This document shows, one piece after another, positions 24,366 through 36,291 of a stretch of 64,000 nt of DNA. Numbering within the stretch: position 1 is the stretch's first letter; every line of letters begins with the position of its first letter. The notes below the pieces were generated by a model. The model was not told the DNA's origin. It made no database searches and worked only from the letters and a program-made list of their open reading frames with translations. The DNA comes from Streptomyces lincolnensis (GTDB lineage: Bacteria; Actinomycetota; Actinomycetes; Streptomycetales; Streptomycetaceae): contig NZ_CP016438.1 in NCBI RefSeq assembly GCF_001685355.1, positions 4,154,001-4,218,000 on the forward strand, in the 5' to 3' direction. A program made the position numbers and the translations under genes.

Positions 24366-26894
24366 ATGTTCCGTACCGCCTTGCGCAACGTCCTCGCGCA
24401 CAAGGCCCGGCTCCTGATGACCGTGCTCGCCGTGATGCTCGGCGTGGCCTTCGTGTCGGGGACCCTGGTCTTCACCAACACCATCTCCGACGCCTACCAG
24501 AAGAGCTCGGCCAAGGGCTTCGACCAGGTCGACGTCGCCGTCACCGCGGAGTACCAGGACGCCGAGGGCGACCGGGTGGGCAAGTCCCACGACCTGACCC
24601 AGGCGGTGCTCGATGCGAGCACCCGGGTTCCCGGTGCCGCGTCCGCCATCGGCGTCGTCAGCGACTTCACCGCCATCGCCGACAAGGACGGAAAGCTCAT
24701 CGGCCAGGGCTTCCAGTCGCAGGGCGCCAACTACTGGGGCGCCAAGGACCCCCGCTACCCGCTGGTCAGCGGCCACGCCCCCAAGGGCGAGGGCGAGATC
24801 CTCATCGACGCCGAGACCGCGAAGCGCGCCGGCTACAAGGTCGGCGACACCGTACGGATGTCGGTCGACGGCCCCGTCCTCACCCCGAGGATCACCGGCA
24901 TCTTCACCACCGACGACGGCAACGTCGCCGCCGGCGGCAGCCTCACCCTGTTCGACACGACGACCGCGCAGCGCCTCCTCGGTGAGCCCGGCACCTACGA
25001 CGAGATCGACGTCAAGGCGAAGCCGGGCGTCACGCAGGCCGCGCTGAAGGCCCAGCTGGACAAGGCGCTGCCGAAGGGCGCCACCGAGACCACCACCGGC
25101 AGGCAACTCGCCGACGACCAGGCGCAGATGATCTCCCAGTCGATGAGCGGCATGCAGACGGGCCTGCTGGTCTTCGCCGGTATCGCCCTGTTCGTCGGCA
25201 CGTTCATCATCGCCAACACCTTCACCATGCTGGTCGCCCAGCGCACCAAGGAGCTGGCCCTGCTGCGCGCGGTCGGTGCCTCGCGCCGGCAGGTGACACG
25301 GTCGGTGCTGATCGAGGCGTTCGTGGTCGGCGCGGTCGCCGCCGTGGCCGGTCTGCTCGCGGGCATCGGCATCGGGGCCGGACTGCGCTCCCTGATGGGC
25401 ACGTTCGGCGCGACCGTCCCCGACGGGCCGCTGGTCATCAAGCCCGCCACGATCGTCACCGCGCTCGTGGTCGGCATCCTGGTGACCATGATGGCCGCGT
25501 GGCTGCCCGGCCGCCGGGCCGCGAAGATCCCGCCGGTGGCGGCCATGAGCAGCGTGCACGCCAAGGCCACCACCAAGTCGCTGGTGCTGCGCAACACTCT
25601 GGGCTCGCTGATCGCGGGCGCGGGCGTCGCGGTGGTCCTGGCGGCCACGACGATGGACGGCTCGGACGGCCAGATGCCCATGGGCCTCGGCGCGGTGCTG
25701 CTGATCATCGGCGTGTTCATCCTGACCCCGCTGCTGTCCCGCCCCCTCATCGCCGCCGCGGCGCCGGTGCTGCGCGCCTTCGGCATCTCCGGCAAGCTGG
25801 CCCGGCAGAACTCGGTGCGCAACCCGCGCCGCACGGCCGCCACCGCCTCCGCGCTGATGATCGGCCTGACCCTGATCACCGGTATGACGGTGATGGCGGG
25901 CAGCCTCCAGCAGGCCATCGACAAGATGGCGGCGTCCTCCATCAAGGCTGACTACGTGGTCTCCATGGCGAACGGCAACGCGCTGTCGCCGGACGTCGAG
26001 AAGAAGCTGAAGCAGGCCGACGACGTCACCGCCACCAGCCCGCTGACCAACGCCGCCTCCCGTATCGACGGCGAGACCGAGTACCTGACCGGTGTCAACG
26101 GCGCCGCGATCGGCGACCTGGTGGGCCCGAAGGTCGACGACGGCTCCTTCAAGGTCGGCGGCTCCCAGGTCGTGGTGGACAGCGAGACCGCCAAGTCCAA
26201 GGGCTGGAAGGTCGGTTCCGGCTTCAGCGTCTCCTACGAGGACGGCAAGAAGCAGCGGCTGACGGTCGCCGGGACCTACGAGAGCAACGAGTTCCTGCGC
26301 GGCATCCTGCTCGACGAGTCGACCCTCGCCCCGCATGTGACGGACCCGTACGTCATGCAGGTCATGGTGAAGACCTCCGACGGCGCGTCCGGCGCGGTGC
26401 AGGACAAGCTGGAGAGGGCCCTCGGCACCAACCCGGCGATCAAGGTCCAGGACAAGAAGGACATCTCCAACGAGATCGCGAAGATGTTCACGCTGATGCT
26501 GAACATGGTGTACGGCCTGCTCGCGATGGCGGTGATCGTGGCGGTCCTCGGGGTCATCAACACCCTGGCCATGTCGGTCTTCGAGCGCTCCCAGGAGATC
26601 GGCATGCTCCGGGCGATCGGCCTGGACCGCCGGGGCATCAAGCGGATGGTCCGCCTGGAGTCCCTGGTGATCTCGCTGTTCGGCGCGGTGCTGGGCATCG
26701 GTCTGGGCGTGTTCTTCGGCTGGGCGGCCGGTGAGCTGCTGGCCTCGAAGATGGCGACGTACGAACTGGTCCTGCCCTGGGCCCGGATGGCCGTCTTCCT
26801 CCTCCTGGCCGCGACGGTGGGCATCCTCGCCGCCCTGTGGCCGGCCCGGCGGGCGGCCCGGCTGAACATGCTGACGGCGATCAAGTCGGAGTAG
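24366..26894 (+). CDS. FtsX-type ABC permease (system 1)
   Basis: An 842-residue double-FtsX permease. An N-terminal helix (LMTVLAVMLGVAFVSGTLVF, about 18-37) is followed by a large extracytoplasmic domain, a first FtsX domain of three or more helices (about 265-400), a middle helix pair, a second extracytoplasmic domain, and a terminal FtsX domain (about 710-835) with MLRAIGLDRRGIKRMVRLES. ALLRAVGASRRQVTRSVLIE is the matching coupling loop in the first half. Moves an unidentified substrate; neighbours give no clue. Confidence 0.9.
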   Translation: MFRTALRNVLAHKARLLMTVLAVMLGVAFVSGTLVFTNTISDAYQKSSAKGFDQVDVAVTAEYQDAEGDRVGKSHDLTQAVLDASTRVPGAASAIGVVSDFTAIADKDGKLIGQGFQSQGANYWGAKDPRYPLVSGHAPKGEGEILIDAETAKRAGYKVGDTVRMSVDGPVLTPRITGIFTTDDGNVAAGGSLTLFDTTTAQRLLGEPGTYDEIDVKAKPGVTQAALKAQLDKALPKGATETTTGRQLADDQAQMISQSMSGMQTGLLVFAGIALFVGTFIIANTFTMLVAQRTKELALLRAVGASRRQVTRSVLIEAFVVGAVAAVAGLLAGIGIGAGLRSLMGTFGATVPDGPLVIKPATIVTALVVGILVTMMAAWLPGRRAAKIPPVAAMSSVHAKATTKSLVLRNTLGSLIAGAGVAVVLAATTMDGSDGQMPMGLGAVLLIIGVFILTPLLSRPLIAAAAPVLRAFGISGKLARQNSVRNPRRTAATASALMIGLTLITGMTVMAGSLQQAIDKMAASSIKADYVVSMANGNALSPDVEKKLKQADDVTATSPLTNAASRIDGETEYLTGVNGAAIGDLVGPKVDDGSFKVGGSQVVVDSETAKSKGWKVGSGFSVSYEDGKKQRLTVAGTYESNEFLRGILLDESTLAPHVTDPYVMQVMVKTSDGASGAVQDKLERALGTNPAIKVQDKKDISNEIAKMFTLMLNMVYGLLAMAVIVAVLGVINTLAMSVFERSQEIGMLRAIGLDRRGIKRMVRLESLVISLFGAVLGIGLGVFFGWAAGELLASKMATYELVLPWARMAVFLLLAATVGILAALWPARRAARLNMLTAIKSE

Positions 26895-26916
26895 CGCCAC
26901 GGCGGCCGGCACACGC

Positions 26917-26951
26917 GGGGCCCGGTTCCTCCTGGTGGGGAACCGGGCCCC
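26917..26951. terminator. Bidirectional terminator
   Basis: GGGGCCCGGTTCC and GGAACCGGGCCCC, a perfect 13-bp stem with 9-nt loop, between the convergent permease and methyltransferase genes. Confidence 0.85.
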
Positions 26952-26977
26952 GGTCGCGTACTCAGTTCCAGGTGCGC

Positions 26978-28270
26978 TCAGTTCCAGGTGCGGGAGCGCA
27001 GCGGCAGCCCCGACGCTCCGGACTCCGGGGCGCGGACGGCGAGGACCTGGTTGACGCCGATGCGGTTGCGTTCGAAGGCGAGCGCGCAGGCGGCCATGTA
27101 CAGCCGCCAGACCCGGGCCCGCCCGGGGGAGGTGAGCCGCATCGCGCGGTCCCAGTCGCCCTCCAGGTTGGCGACCCAGCGGCGCAGGGTCAGGCCGTAG
27201 TGCTCACGGATCGACTCGACGTCACGGACCTCGAACCCGGCGCGTTCGAGCTGCGTGACGGTGGTGCCGACGGGGGCGAGCTCCCCGTCGGGGAAGACAT
27301 AGGCGTCGATGAACTCGTCCAGGTGGTACGACGCCTCGTCGCGCTGCGGACGGCGGCCGATCTGGTGGTTCAGGAGCCGTCCCCCGGGCTTCAGCAGCCG
27401 GAAGAGGTTCTCGGCGTACTCCAGATACCGGTCGGCGCCGACGTGTTCGGCCATCCCGATGGAGGAGATGGCGTCGAAGGGCCCGTCCTCGACGTCCCGG
27501 TAGTCCTGTACGCGGATCTCGATCCGGTCGGTGAGCCCCTCGCCGGCGACGCGCTTGCGGGCGTAGGCGGCCTGTTCGTGGGAGAGGGTGACGCCGACGA
27601 CGCTCACCCCGTACTCGCGGGCGGCGTGGATGGCCATCGAGCCCCAGCCGCAGCCGACGTCGAGCAGGCGCAGGCCGGGCTTCAGGCCGAGCTTGCGGGA
27701 GATCAGGTCCAGCTTGTCGTACTGGGCGGTCTCCAGGGTGCTGTCGGGGTCCGGCCAGTAGGCGCAGGAGTACACCATGCTCGGCCCGAGGACGATCTCG
27801 TAGAAGTCGTTGCCGACGTCGTAGTGGTGGCTGATGGCCCGCTTGTCACTGCTCTTGGTGTGCAGGTGCCTGCGGGGTCTGCGCAGCTCCTCGCGTGGCG
27901 GGGCGGGCGGCAGCGGAGGCCAGGCCAGCACGATCAGCCGGCGTACGGCGGCCCGCGCCTCGGGGTCGCGCAGGACCTCGGACAGGGTCCTGGCGTCCTC
28001 CCCGCGCTCCCACACCAGCCCCGACATCATCTCCAGCCCGGCGTAGAGGTCGCCCTCGATGTCCAGGTCGCCGGCGACCCAGGCCCGCGCGAGCCCCAGT
28101 TCGCCGGGCTTCCACAGCAGCCGGCGGACGGCCCTGCGGTTGCGTACCACCAGCGCGGGCGCGTCGGGCGGCCCCGCCTCCGAGCCGTCCCAGGCCCGGA
28201 TGCGTACCGGCAACGGCACACCGAGCAATTGTCCGAAGAGGTCCCTGAGCCGCAGCGCGGCATCTGCCAT
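26978..28270 (-). CDS. Cyclopropane-fatty-acyl-phospholipid synthase family methyltransferase
   Basis: A 430-residue SAM-dependent methyltransferase of the CFA synthase family. An N-terminal lipid-binding-like part (about 1-150) is followed by KRAISHHYDVGNDFYEIVLG, PSMVYSCAYWPDPDSTLETA, SAM motif LLDVGCGWGSMAIHAA and SSIGMAEHVGADRYLEYAEN, all typical of CfaB/mycolic-acid-cyclopropanase enzymes. It would modify unsaturated acyl chains of membrane phospholipids. The ATG at 28270 follows GGAGGT by 6 nt. Confidence 0.9.
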   Translation of the reverse strand: MADAALRLRDLFGQLLGVPLPVRIRAWDGSEAGPPDAPALVVRNRRAVRRLLWKPGELGLARAWVAGDLDIEGDLYAGLEMMSGLVWERGEDARTLSEVLRDPEARAAVRRLIVLAWPPLPPAPPREELRRPRRHLHTKSSDKRAISHHYDVGNDFYEIVLGPSMVYSCAYWPDPDSTLETAQYDKLDLISRKLGLKPGLRLLDVGCGWGSMAIHAAREYGVSVVGVTLSHEQAAYARKRVAGEGLTDRIEIRVQDYRDVEDGPFDAISSIGMAEHVGADRYLEYAENLFRLLKPGGRLLNHQIGRRPQRDEASYHLDEFIDAYVFPDGELAPVGTTVTQLERAGFEVRDVESIREHYGLTLRRWVANLEGDWDRAMRLTSPGRARVWRLYMAACALAFERNRIGVNQVLAVRAPESGASGLPLRSRTWN

Positions 28271-28413
28271 GGCGCACACCTCCGTGACGAGGATCCCGGA
28301 ATTGTCCACTTTGGTAAACAGCGACGCGGCCGGATGCACTCCGAGTGGGTGGTCACGACTGGGCAAAACAGGTGCACGGGCCACGCACCGCCGGCGCTCG
28401 CGTCTCAGGAACG

Positions 28414-28455
28414 CCGAAGGGCCCCCTGCACCACGGATGGCAGGGGGCCCTTCGG
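28414..28455. terminator. Terminator of ndh
   Basis: CCGAAGGGCCCCCTGC and GCAGGGGGCCCTTCGG, a perfect 16-bp stem with 10-nt loop, 36 nt beyond the ndh stop. Confidence 0.85.
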
Positions 28456-28491
28456 ACGGTTCAGCGACTTGAGGAGATCAGCCTGAGGAGA

Positions 28492-29880
28492 TCAGGAGGC
28501 CTTCGCCTCGGTCTTCTTCTCGGCCTTCTTCGGCTCGGCCGCCGGCACGGGCCTCGCGGCCTCGTAGAACTCCTCGCGCGGGTGCTCCATCGCGCCGAGG
28601 GAGACGACCTCGCGCTTGAGGAACATGCCGAGGGTCCAGTCGGCGAAGACACGGACCTTGCGGTTCCAGGTCGGCATGGCCAGACCGTGGTAGCCGCGGT
28701 GCATGTACCAGGCGAGACGGCCCTTGAGCTTGATCTTCATCTTGCCCATGACGATCATCGCGACGCCCTTGTGGAGCCCGAGACCGGCCACGGCGCCCTT
28801 GTTGGCGTGGCTGTAGTCCTTCTGCGGGAAGCCGCGCATCCCGGAGATGACGTTGTCGCCGAGGACGCGGGCCTGACGCAGCGCGTGCTGGGCGTTCGGC
28901 GGGCACCAGGCGTTCTCGTTGCCGGCCTTGCGGCCGACGAGGTCCGGGACCTGGGCGTTGTCGCCGGCGGCCCAGATGTAGTCGGTGCCCTGGACCTGGA
29001 GGGTCGTCGCGCAGTCGACGTGACCGCGGGGGCCGAGCGGCAGGCCGTAGCGGGACAGGACCGGGTTCGGCTTGACGCCGGCGGTCCAGACGATGGTGCT
29101 GGAGTCGACCTCCAGGCCGTTCTTCAGCACCACGTGGCCGTCGACGCAGGAGTCCATGGAGGTGGAGAGGTAGACCTCGACCCCGCGGGCCTCCAGGTGC
29201 TCCTTGCCGTACTGGCCGAGCTTGGGGCCGACCTCGGGGAGGATCTTGTCGGCGGCGTCGACGAGGATGAACCGCATGTCCTCGCGGGAGACGTTGGTGT
29301 AGTACTTGGCCGCGTCGCGGGCCATGTCCTCGACCTCGCCGATGGTCTCCGCACCCGCGAAGCCGCCGCCGATGAAGACGAAGGTGAGCGCCTTGCGGCG
29401 GATCTCCTCGTCGTTCGTGGAGTCGGCCTTGTCCAGCTGCTCCAGCACGTGGTTGCGCAGGCCGATGGCCTCCTCGATGCCCTTCATACCGATGCCCTGC
29501 TCGGCGAGGCCGGGGATCGGGAAGGTGCGGGAGACCGCGCCGAGGGCGACGACCAGGTAGTCGAAGGGCAGCTCGTACGCCTCGCCGACCAGCGGGGCGA
29601 TCGTGGCGACCTTGCGGTCCTGGTCGATGGTGGTGACCCGGCCGGTGAGGACCTCCGCCTTGGGCAGCACGCGTCGCAGCGGGACGACGACATGGCGCGG
29701 GGAGATGTTGCCGGCGGCGGTTTCGGGGAGGAAGGGCTGGTAGGTCATGTACGACCGGGGGTCGACGACCGTGACGGTCGCCTCGCCGTAGCGCATCTTC
29801 TTGAGAATGCGCCGAGCTGCGTACAGGCCTACGTACCCACCGCCTACTACGAGGATCCTGGGACGCTCCGTGGTGCTCAT
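28492..29880 (-). CDS. ndh: Type II NADH:quinone oxidoreductase
   Basis: A 462-residue non-proton-pumping NADH dehydrogenase of the inner membrane face. FAD-binding VVGGGYVGLYAARRI (about 10-24), ATVTVVDPRSYMTYQPFLPE, NAD-binding FVFIGGGFAGAETIGEVEDM (about 167-186) and DYIWAAGDNAQVPDL are present. A C-terminal amphipathic region (about 390-430, WYMHRGYHGLAMPTW) and a Lys/Ala tail fit membrane attachment. A Rex-like operator lies about 320 bp upstream, consistent with redox control. Confidence 0.95.
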   Translation of the reverse strand: MSTTERPRILVVGGGYVGLYAARRILKKMRYGEATVTVVDPRSYMTYQPFLPETAAGNISPRHVVVPLRRVLPKAEVLTGRVTTIDQDRKVATIAPLVGEAYELPFDYLVVALGAVSRTFPIPGLAEQGIGMKGIEEAIGLRNHVLEQLDKADSTNDEEIRRKALTFVFIGGGFAGAETIGEVEDMARDAAKYYTNVSREDMRFILVDAADKILPEVGPKLGQYGKEHLEARGVEVYLSTSMDSCVDGHVVLKNGLEVDSSTIVWTAGVKPNPVLSRYGLPLGPRGHVDCATTLQVQGTDYIWAAGDNAQVPDLVGRKAGNENAWCPPNAQHALRQARVLGDNVISGMRGFPQKDYSHANKGAVAGLGLHKGVAMIVMGKMKIKLKGRLAWYMHRGYHGLAMPTWNRKVRVFADWTLGMFLKREVVSLGAMEHPREEFYEAARPVPAAEPKKAEKKTEAKAS

Positions 29881-30300
29881 GCCATCGAGTATCCACCCGC
29901 CTCAGGGGGGTCGCTCGTGCGCCCCTTCACAAGCTTCCTCGGGGTGTGTGCTATCCTCCGCCGCTCGCGTGATCCAGGTCATGGCGGCGACCGGGAACCC
30001 CCGTGTAGGGAGGGCCGTTGTCAATGCCGCGTGAGCTGCCTCTCCGCACCTCCGGACCCTCCGTGAGCCCCCTCCGCGGACCCCCCGCACACCGCCCCCG
30101 CGATGCCCGCATGCGCCCGATCTGAACACGTTCAAGGGCATGTCGAGCCCTCGGAAGGGTCAACGCGATGACTTTCGTGCTCCGACAGGGCCGAATTCCT
30201 TGTGAAGAACTTCACGAACTTTCTCGACGGCACGTCATCGAGGGGCCCCGAAGGACCCCTCGAACGTGCTCATACGTTGTCCGACCTGCTCAGCAGAGGC
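29881..30300. other. 420-bp region upstream of ndh
   Basis: Long leader/promoter region between ndh and the ppx gene, both minus strand. It holds a Rex-like operator at 30200-30217. No convincing ORF or structured RNA was found, although the approximately 300 bp between operator and start leaves room for an untranslated leader. Confidence 0.5.
30200..30217. promoter_or_regulatory. Rex operator-like site upstream of ndh
   Basis: TTGTGAA-GAAC-TTCACGA closely fits the Rex consensus of inverted TGTGAA half-sites with a 4-bp centre. Rex of Streptomyces senses the NADH/NAD ratio and represses respiratory genes; ndh is a known type of target (recollection). Confidence 0.75.
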
Positions 30301-31242
30301 TCACGCGACCGACCACGCGATGCCGTCGAGGATGTCGTGCTCGCTCACCACGACCTCCTCCGCACCGATCCGTTCCATGATCGACAGCAGTACGAGGGCA
30401 CCGGCTGCGATCACGTCGACACGGCCGGGGTGCATGGAGGGGATGGCCGCGCGCTCGGCGTGGGTGGAGTGCAGCAGACGGTGGGTGATCTCGCGGACCG
30501 AGTCGTAGGAGATCCGTGAGTGGTGGATGGCCGTCGAGTCGTACGCCGGCAGGTCGAGCGCGATCGCGGAGAGCGTGGTGACCGAGCCGGCCAGGCCCAC
30601 CAGGGTGTGCGCCTCGCGCAGCGGCACGGACCGCTCGGCGAGGTCGAGGGCGGCCTCGATGTCGGCGCGCATCGCGGCGACCTGCGCCTCGGTGGGCGGG
30701 TCGGTCACCGCCCCGTCCTGGACGAGATGCCGCTCCGTCATCCGGACACAGCCGACGTCGACGGAACGCGCCGCCCGCACCCCGTCGTCCCCGACCACGA
30801 ACTCGGTCGACCCGCCGCCGATGTCCACCACCAGGTAGGGCCGGGCCAGGTCGTCCCGCCCGGTGAGCTCCTTGGTGGCACCGGTGAAGGAGAACTCCGC
30901 CTCCCGGTCCCCGGTGATCACCTCGGGCTCGACGCCGAGGATGTCCAGCACCCCGCGCACGAACTCGTCCCGGTTCTCCGCGTCCCGGGAGGCCGAGGTC
31001 GCCACGAACCGCAGCCGCTCCGCCCCGTGCTCCTTGATCACCGCCGCGTACTCGCGACAGGCGGCGAAGGTCCGCTCCAGCGCCTCGGGCGCCAGCCGCC
31101 CGGTACGGTCGACGCCCTGCCCGAGGCGCACGATCGTCATACGGCGGTCCAGATCGACCAGTTCACCGGTCGCCGGGTCGCAGTCCGCGACCAGGAGCCG
31201 GATGGAGTTCGTACCGCAGTCGACGGCGGCGACCCGGGTCAC
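30301..31242 (-). CDS. Ppx/GppA family exopolyphosphatase/pppGpp phosphatase
   Basis: A 313-residue member of the sugar-kinase/Hsp70/actin fold family that hydrolyses polyphosphate or (p)ppGpp. Motifs: VAAVDCGTNSIRLLVAD (N-terminal phosphate loop), ATSASRDAENRDEF, YLVVDIGGGSTEFVVG (phosphate 2) and VGLAGSVTTLSAIAL. It is the short two-domain form seen in actinobacteria, without the C-terminal HD-like half of E. coli Ppx. The GTG start overlaps the DUF501 stop (GTGA). Confidence 0.9.
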   Translation of the reverse strand: MTRVAAVDCGTNSIRLLVADCDPATGELVDLDRRMTIVRLGQGVDRTGRLAPEALERTFAACREYAAVIKEHGAERLRFVATSASRDAENRDEFVRGVLDILGVEPEVITGDREAEFSFTGATKELTGRDDLARPYLVVDIGGGSTEFVVGDDGVRAARSVDVGCVRMTERHLVQDGAVTDPPTEAQVAAMRADIEAALDLAERSVPLREAHTLVGLAGSVTTLSAIALDLPAYDSTAIHHSRISYDSVREITHRLLHSTHAERAAIPSMHPGRVDVIAAGALVLLSIMERIGAEEVVVSEHDILDGIAWSVA

Positions 31243-31769
31243 TGTTCGTCCTCCGGCACGCCCGTCACGCACGTCCCCTTCAGCCACCACTCCGGCAGCA
31301 TCTCGACGGCCTCGTCGCCGAGGGGGTTGACCCCGGGGCCGGCCGCCAGCGAGTGCGCGACCAGGACGTGCAGGCACTTCACCCGGTCCGGCATGCCACC
31401 CGCGCTCGGGAAGCCCGCCAGGACCTCGATGGCGTCACGGCGCGCGAGGTAGTCCTCGTGCGCGGCACGGTAGGCGGCGGCCAGCTCCGGATCGCTCTGG
31501 AGCCGCTCCGTCATCTCCTTCATGACGCCGTTCGCCTCCAGCGTGCCGATCGCCGAGGCGGCGCGCGGGCACGTCAGGTAGTACGTCGTCGGGAAGGGGG
31601 TGCCGTCGGGGAGGCGGGGCGCCGTCTCCACCACGTCCGGCTGTCCGCAGGGGCAGCGGTGCGCGATCGCCCGCAACCCGCGCGGCGGCCGTCCGAGCTG
31701 CTGCTTGAAGGCCTCGACATCCGCGTCGGTCGGCTCGGTGCGCGGTGTGGAGGGCGGAGGCGTTTCCAT
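31239..31769 (-). CDS. DUF501 domain protein
   Basis: A 176-residue protein of the actinobacterial DUF501 family, nearly always found between enolase/FtsB and Ppx genes. Conserved features: LGRPPRGLRAIAHRCPCGQP, TYYLTCPRAASAIGTLEANG, and a HVLVAHSLAAGPGVNPLGDE segment. Two Cys in RCPCGQP and one in LTCPRA could bind metal. Function unknown. It overlaps the ppx start, and FtsB lies 60 bp upstream. Confidence 0.85.
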   Translation of the reverse strand: METPPPSTPRTEPTDADVEAFKQQLGRPPRGLRAIAHRCPCGQPDVVETAPRLPDGTPFPTTYYLTCPRAASAIGTLEANGVMKEMTERLQSDPELAAAYRAAHEDYLARRDAIEVLAGFPSAGGMPDRVKCLHVLVAHSLAAGPGVNPLGDEAVEMLPEWWLKGTCVTGVPEDEQ

Positions 31770-31795
31770 GCCTGTCTTTCTATCGTTCCATCGGT

Positions 31796-31840
31796 CGGTT
31801 CACGGATCAGTCGTTCACTGATCGTCGGTTCACTGATCGG
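31796..31840. repeat. Three imperfect tandem repeats at the ftsB 3' end
   Basis: Units CGGTTCACGGATCAGT, CGTTCACTGATCGT and CGGTTCACTGATCGG follow one another with 14-16 bp period, overlapping the stop of the FtsB-like gene. Confidence 0.6.
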
Positions 31841-32306
31841 AGGCGTCGGACTTGTCGACGCCGTCCCAGACGTTCGCGTACCAGGGGCGGTCGGCCGCCC
31901 CCAGGTCGGCTCGGGACTGCCGGGCCGCGTTCGGGTCGACGACGATGAAGCCCGTCTCGCCCGGCAGGACGTAGTGCAGCCGCTGCCGGATCTGCTGCTG
32001 GGCGTACGCGTCGTCCTGCCAGCGTGCCTTGAGGTCCCGCAGCTGCTCCACCCGCTGCCGGGCCTGCTCCTTCTCCCGCTGGAGATCGGCGATCTCGGCG
32101 CGCTGGGAGACGTACTGCCTTATGGGATACGCGAGCGCCACGACCAGTGTGCACAGGACGAGGGCCAGCAGCGCGGCCCGGCCGGTCAGCCGGGAGCGGC
32201 GGGCCTGCCGTTTGGTCTGGGAGCGGTAGACACGGGCCGCGGTCTGCTCGCCGAGCAGCCTGATCCTGGTCGTGGTGGAGAAACGGTCCCGGTCCTTGAC
32301 GGCCAT
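31830..32306 (-). CDS. divIC: FtsB/DivIC-family septum formation initiator
   Basis: A 158-residue bitopic protein. The basic cytoplasmic N terminus (about 1-42) is followed by one transmembrane helix (AALLALVLCTLVVALAYPIR, about 44-63), an extracytoplasmic coiled coil (EIADLQREKEQARQRVEQLR) and the DivIC-type segment IRQRLHYVLPGETGFIVVDP. It is part of the FtsQ/FtsL/FtsB division complex that activates septal wall synthesis. Downstream of eno, as is usual in actinobacteria. Confidence 0.88.
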   Translation of the reverse strand: MAVKDRDRFSTTTRIRLLGEQTAARVYRSQTKRQARRSRLTGRAALLALVLCTLVVALAYPIRQYVSQRAEIADLQREKEQARQRVEQLRDLKARWQDDAYAQQQIRQRLHYVLPGETGFIVVDPNAARQSRADLGAADRPWYANVWDGVDKSDASDQ

Positions 32307-32331
32307 CTCTCACTCCCGTTCTCACACGCGC

Positions 32332-32373
32332 GTACGTCCCCGCACACGGTACGGGACCGGTACGGGGACGTAC
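32332..32373. other. 11-bp inverted repeat in the ftsB leader
   Basis: GTACGTCCCCG and CGGGGACGTAC separated by 20 bp, between eno and ftsB. Possible second terminator hairpin or ftsB regulatory element. Confidence 0.4.
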
Positions 32374-32390
32374 GTACGACTGGCTACGGA

Positions 32391-32410
32391 TTGACCCGGT
32401 GGGGGTCAGC
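32391..32410. terminator. Short terminator hairpin after eno
   Basis: TGACCC and GGGTCA around a short loop, about 14 nt beyond the eno stop. Confidence 0.5.
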
Positions 32411-32421
32411 CCTTGCTGTGC

Positions 32422-35104
<2,683 letters not shown>

Positions 35105-36097
35105 CTATTCGGTACCAAGTCCGAGGGTCTGACCGGGCACGATGCGGCTCGGGTCGGTGCCGATGGCCGCCTTGTTCTCCTCGTAGAGCGCGCGCCACCC
35201 GCCCTGGAGGTCCAGGGAGTCGGCGATGGACGCGAGCGTGTCCCCGGGGCGCACGATGTACGAGTCGTCGCGGGCGGCGTGCCGGCCGGCGGAGGCGGCG
35301 GTGTCGGCACCCTCGCCCGCACCCTCGTCGGCGCTGCCGCCGCGGTGCTTGCCGCCGCTGAGGGTGTCTCCGGTGGACGTGCCGCCGAGGGCTCCGATGT
35401 CGACGAGGGCCGAAGAGCCGCCCTCGCGCCAGGAATTGTCCGACTCGTCCTGCTTCGGTGCACCTGTGGAGGGGCTGTCCGACCGCTGTGAGCCGCCCCG
35501 CGGAGTGGAATCGGCGGTGGGGTCGGTGGTGGGATCGGTGGATGTGCCGGACTTGGCCGGGTTGTCCGACGGAGTGCCGGACGGCGAGGGCGACGACGCG
35601 TCCGATCCGGAGTCCGCGGACGAACCGGCCGACGACTCGGAGGAGTCGGTCAGACCGGAGCCGGCGCCGGAGTCACCGGAGCCCGTGCCGTCGGACACAC
35701 CCGTGTCGACGTCGGCCGCCTTGGAGTCCTGACTGAGCCCGTTGAGCAGACCGCAGGTGGACCAGTAGCCGACGCCCTGGTCCGCGAGGATCTTCTCGGC
35801 GACGGTGATCTGCTGGTTCCGGCTGGCCTGGTCGGGCCGCTCGGCGAAGTCGAGCCCGCCGTGTTTGTCCCAGTCCTCCTGGGCGATGTTCAGCCCGCCG
35901 TACTGATCCGCGCCCTGGTGGCTCCAGGCGCCTTCGGTCTCGCAGTTGGCGACCTGGTCCCACGTGGTCCCGGTGGCCGCGCTCGCGCCGGTGGCCCCGA
36001 GGAGCGGAATGGCGATGGCGGAACCGGTCACCCCGGCCGCGACGAGGATGGCCGGAGCCTGGCGGGGGCGACGGTGACGACCGTTCCCGGAGAGCAT
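35105..36097 (-). CDS. rpfC: Second Rpf-domain protein with LysM (RpfC-like)
   Basis: A 330-residue secreted Rpf. The signal peptide (about 1-41) is followed by an Rpf domain (about 43-115) with ANCETEGAWS (Glu53) and QYGGLNIAQEDWDKHGG, a very long Ser/Asp/Gly/Pro linker (about 125-275), and a C-terminal LysM (about 280-328, YIVRPGDTLASIADSLDLQG). The ATG at 36097 follows AAAGG. It is paralogous to the downstream rpfA but has no ydaO-type leader, so the two should be regulated differently. Confidence 0.92.
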   Translation of the reverse strand: MLSGNGRHRRPRQAPAILVAAGVTGSAIAIPLLGATGASAATGTTWDQVANCETEGAWSHQGADQYGGLNIAQEDWDKHGGLDFAERPDQASRNQQITVAEKILADQGVGYWSTCGLLNGLSQDSKAADVDTGVSDGTGSGDSGAGSGLTDSSESSAGSSADSGSDASSPSPSGTPSDNPAKSGTSTDPTTDPTADSTPRGGSQRSDSPSTGAPKQDESDNSWREGGSSALVDIGALGGTSTGDTLSGGKHRGGSADEGAGEGADTAASAGRHAARDDSYIVRPGDTLASIADSLDLQGGWRALYEENKAAIGTDPSRIVPGQTLGLGTE

Positions 36098-36184
36098 GCG
36101 GAGACCTTTCACGAGACGACGGTGGCCGGCGCGGAGCGTACTGCTCGGCGCCGCGCTGATCCGTGAACGTATCGGCAGTCGAAC

Positions 36185-36197
36185 ACTTGTCACAAGT
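36185..36197. promoter_or_regulatory. 13-bp palindrome upstream of rpfC
   Basis: ACTTGTCACAAGT, a perfect odd-length dyad about 90 bp upstream of the rpfC start, in a locally AT-rich promoter-like stretch. Confidence 0.4.
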
Positions 36198-36291
36198 TAA
36201 TGCCGCGTAGATCACGTGAAAGTCACAGACTTGAGGGCGTGTCACCTTTACGCAGGTGAGAGCGGTCGACCACGGGGCGTGAACGCGGCGC

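Noticed and set aside
24186..26912. 908-codon minus-strand open frame opposite the first FtsX permease
   Set aside because: His/Arg/Asp-rich translation typical of antisense to GC-rich coding DNA; the plus-strand permease is clear.
31796..31840. Operator array for DUF501/ppx
   Set aside because: Repeats overlap the stop of the FtsB-like gene and are imperfect; no consistent dyad.
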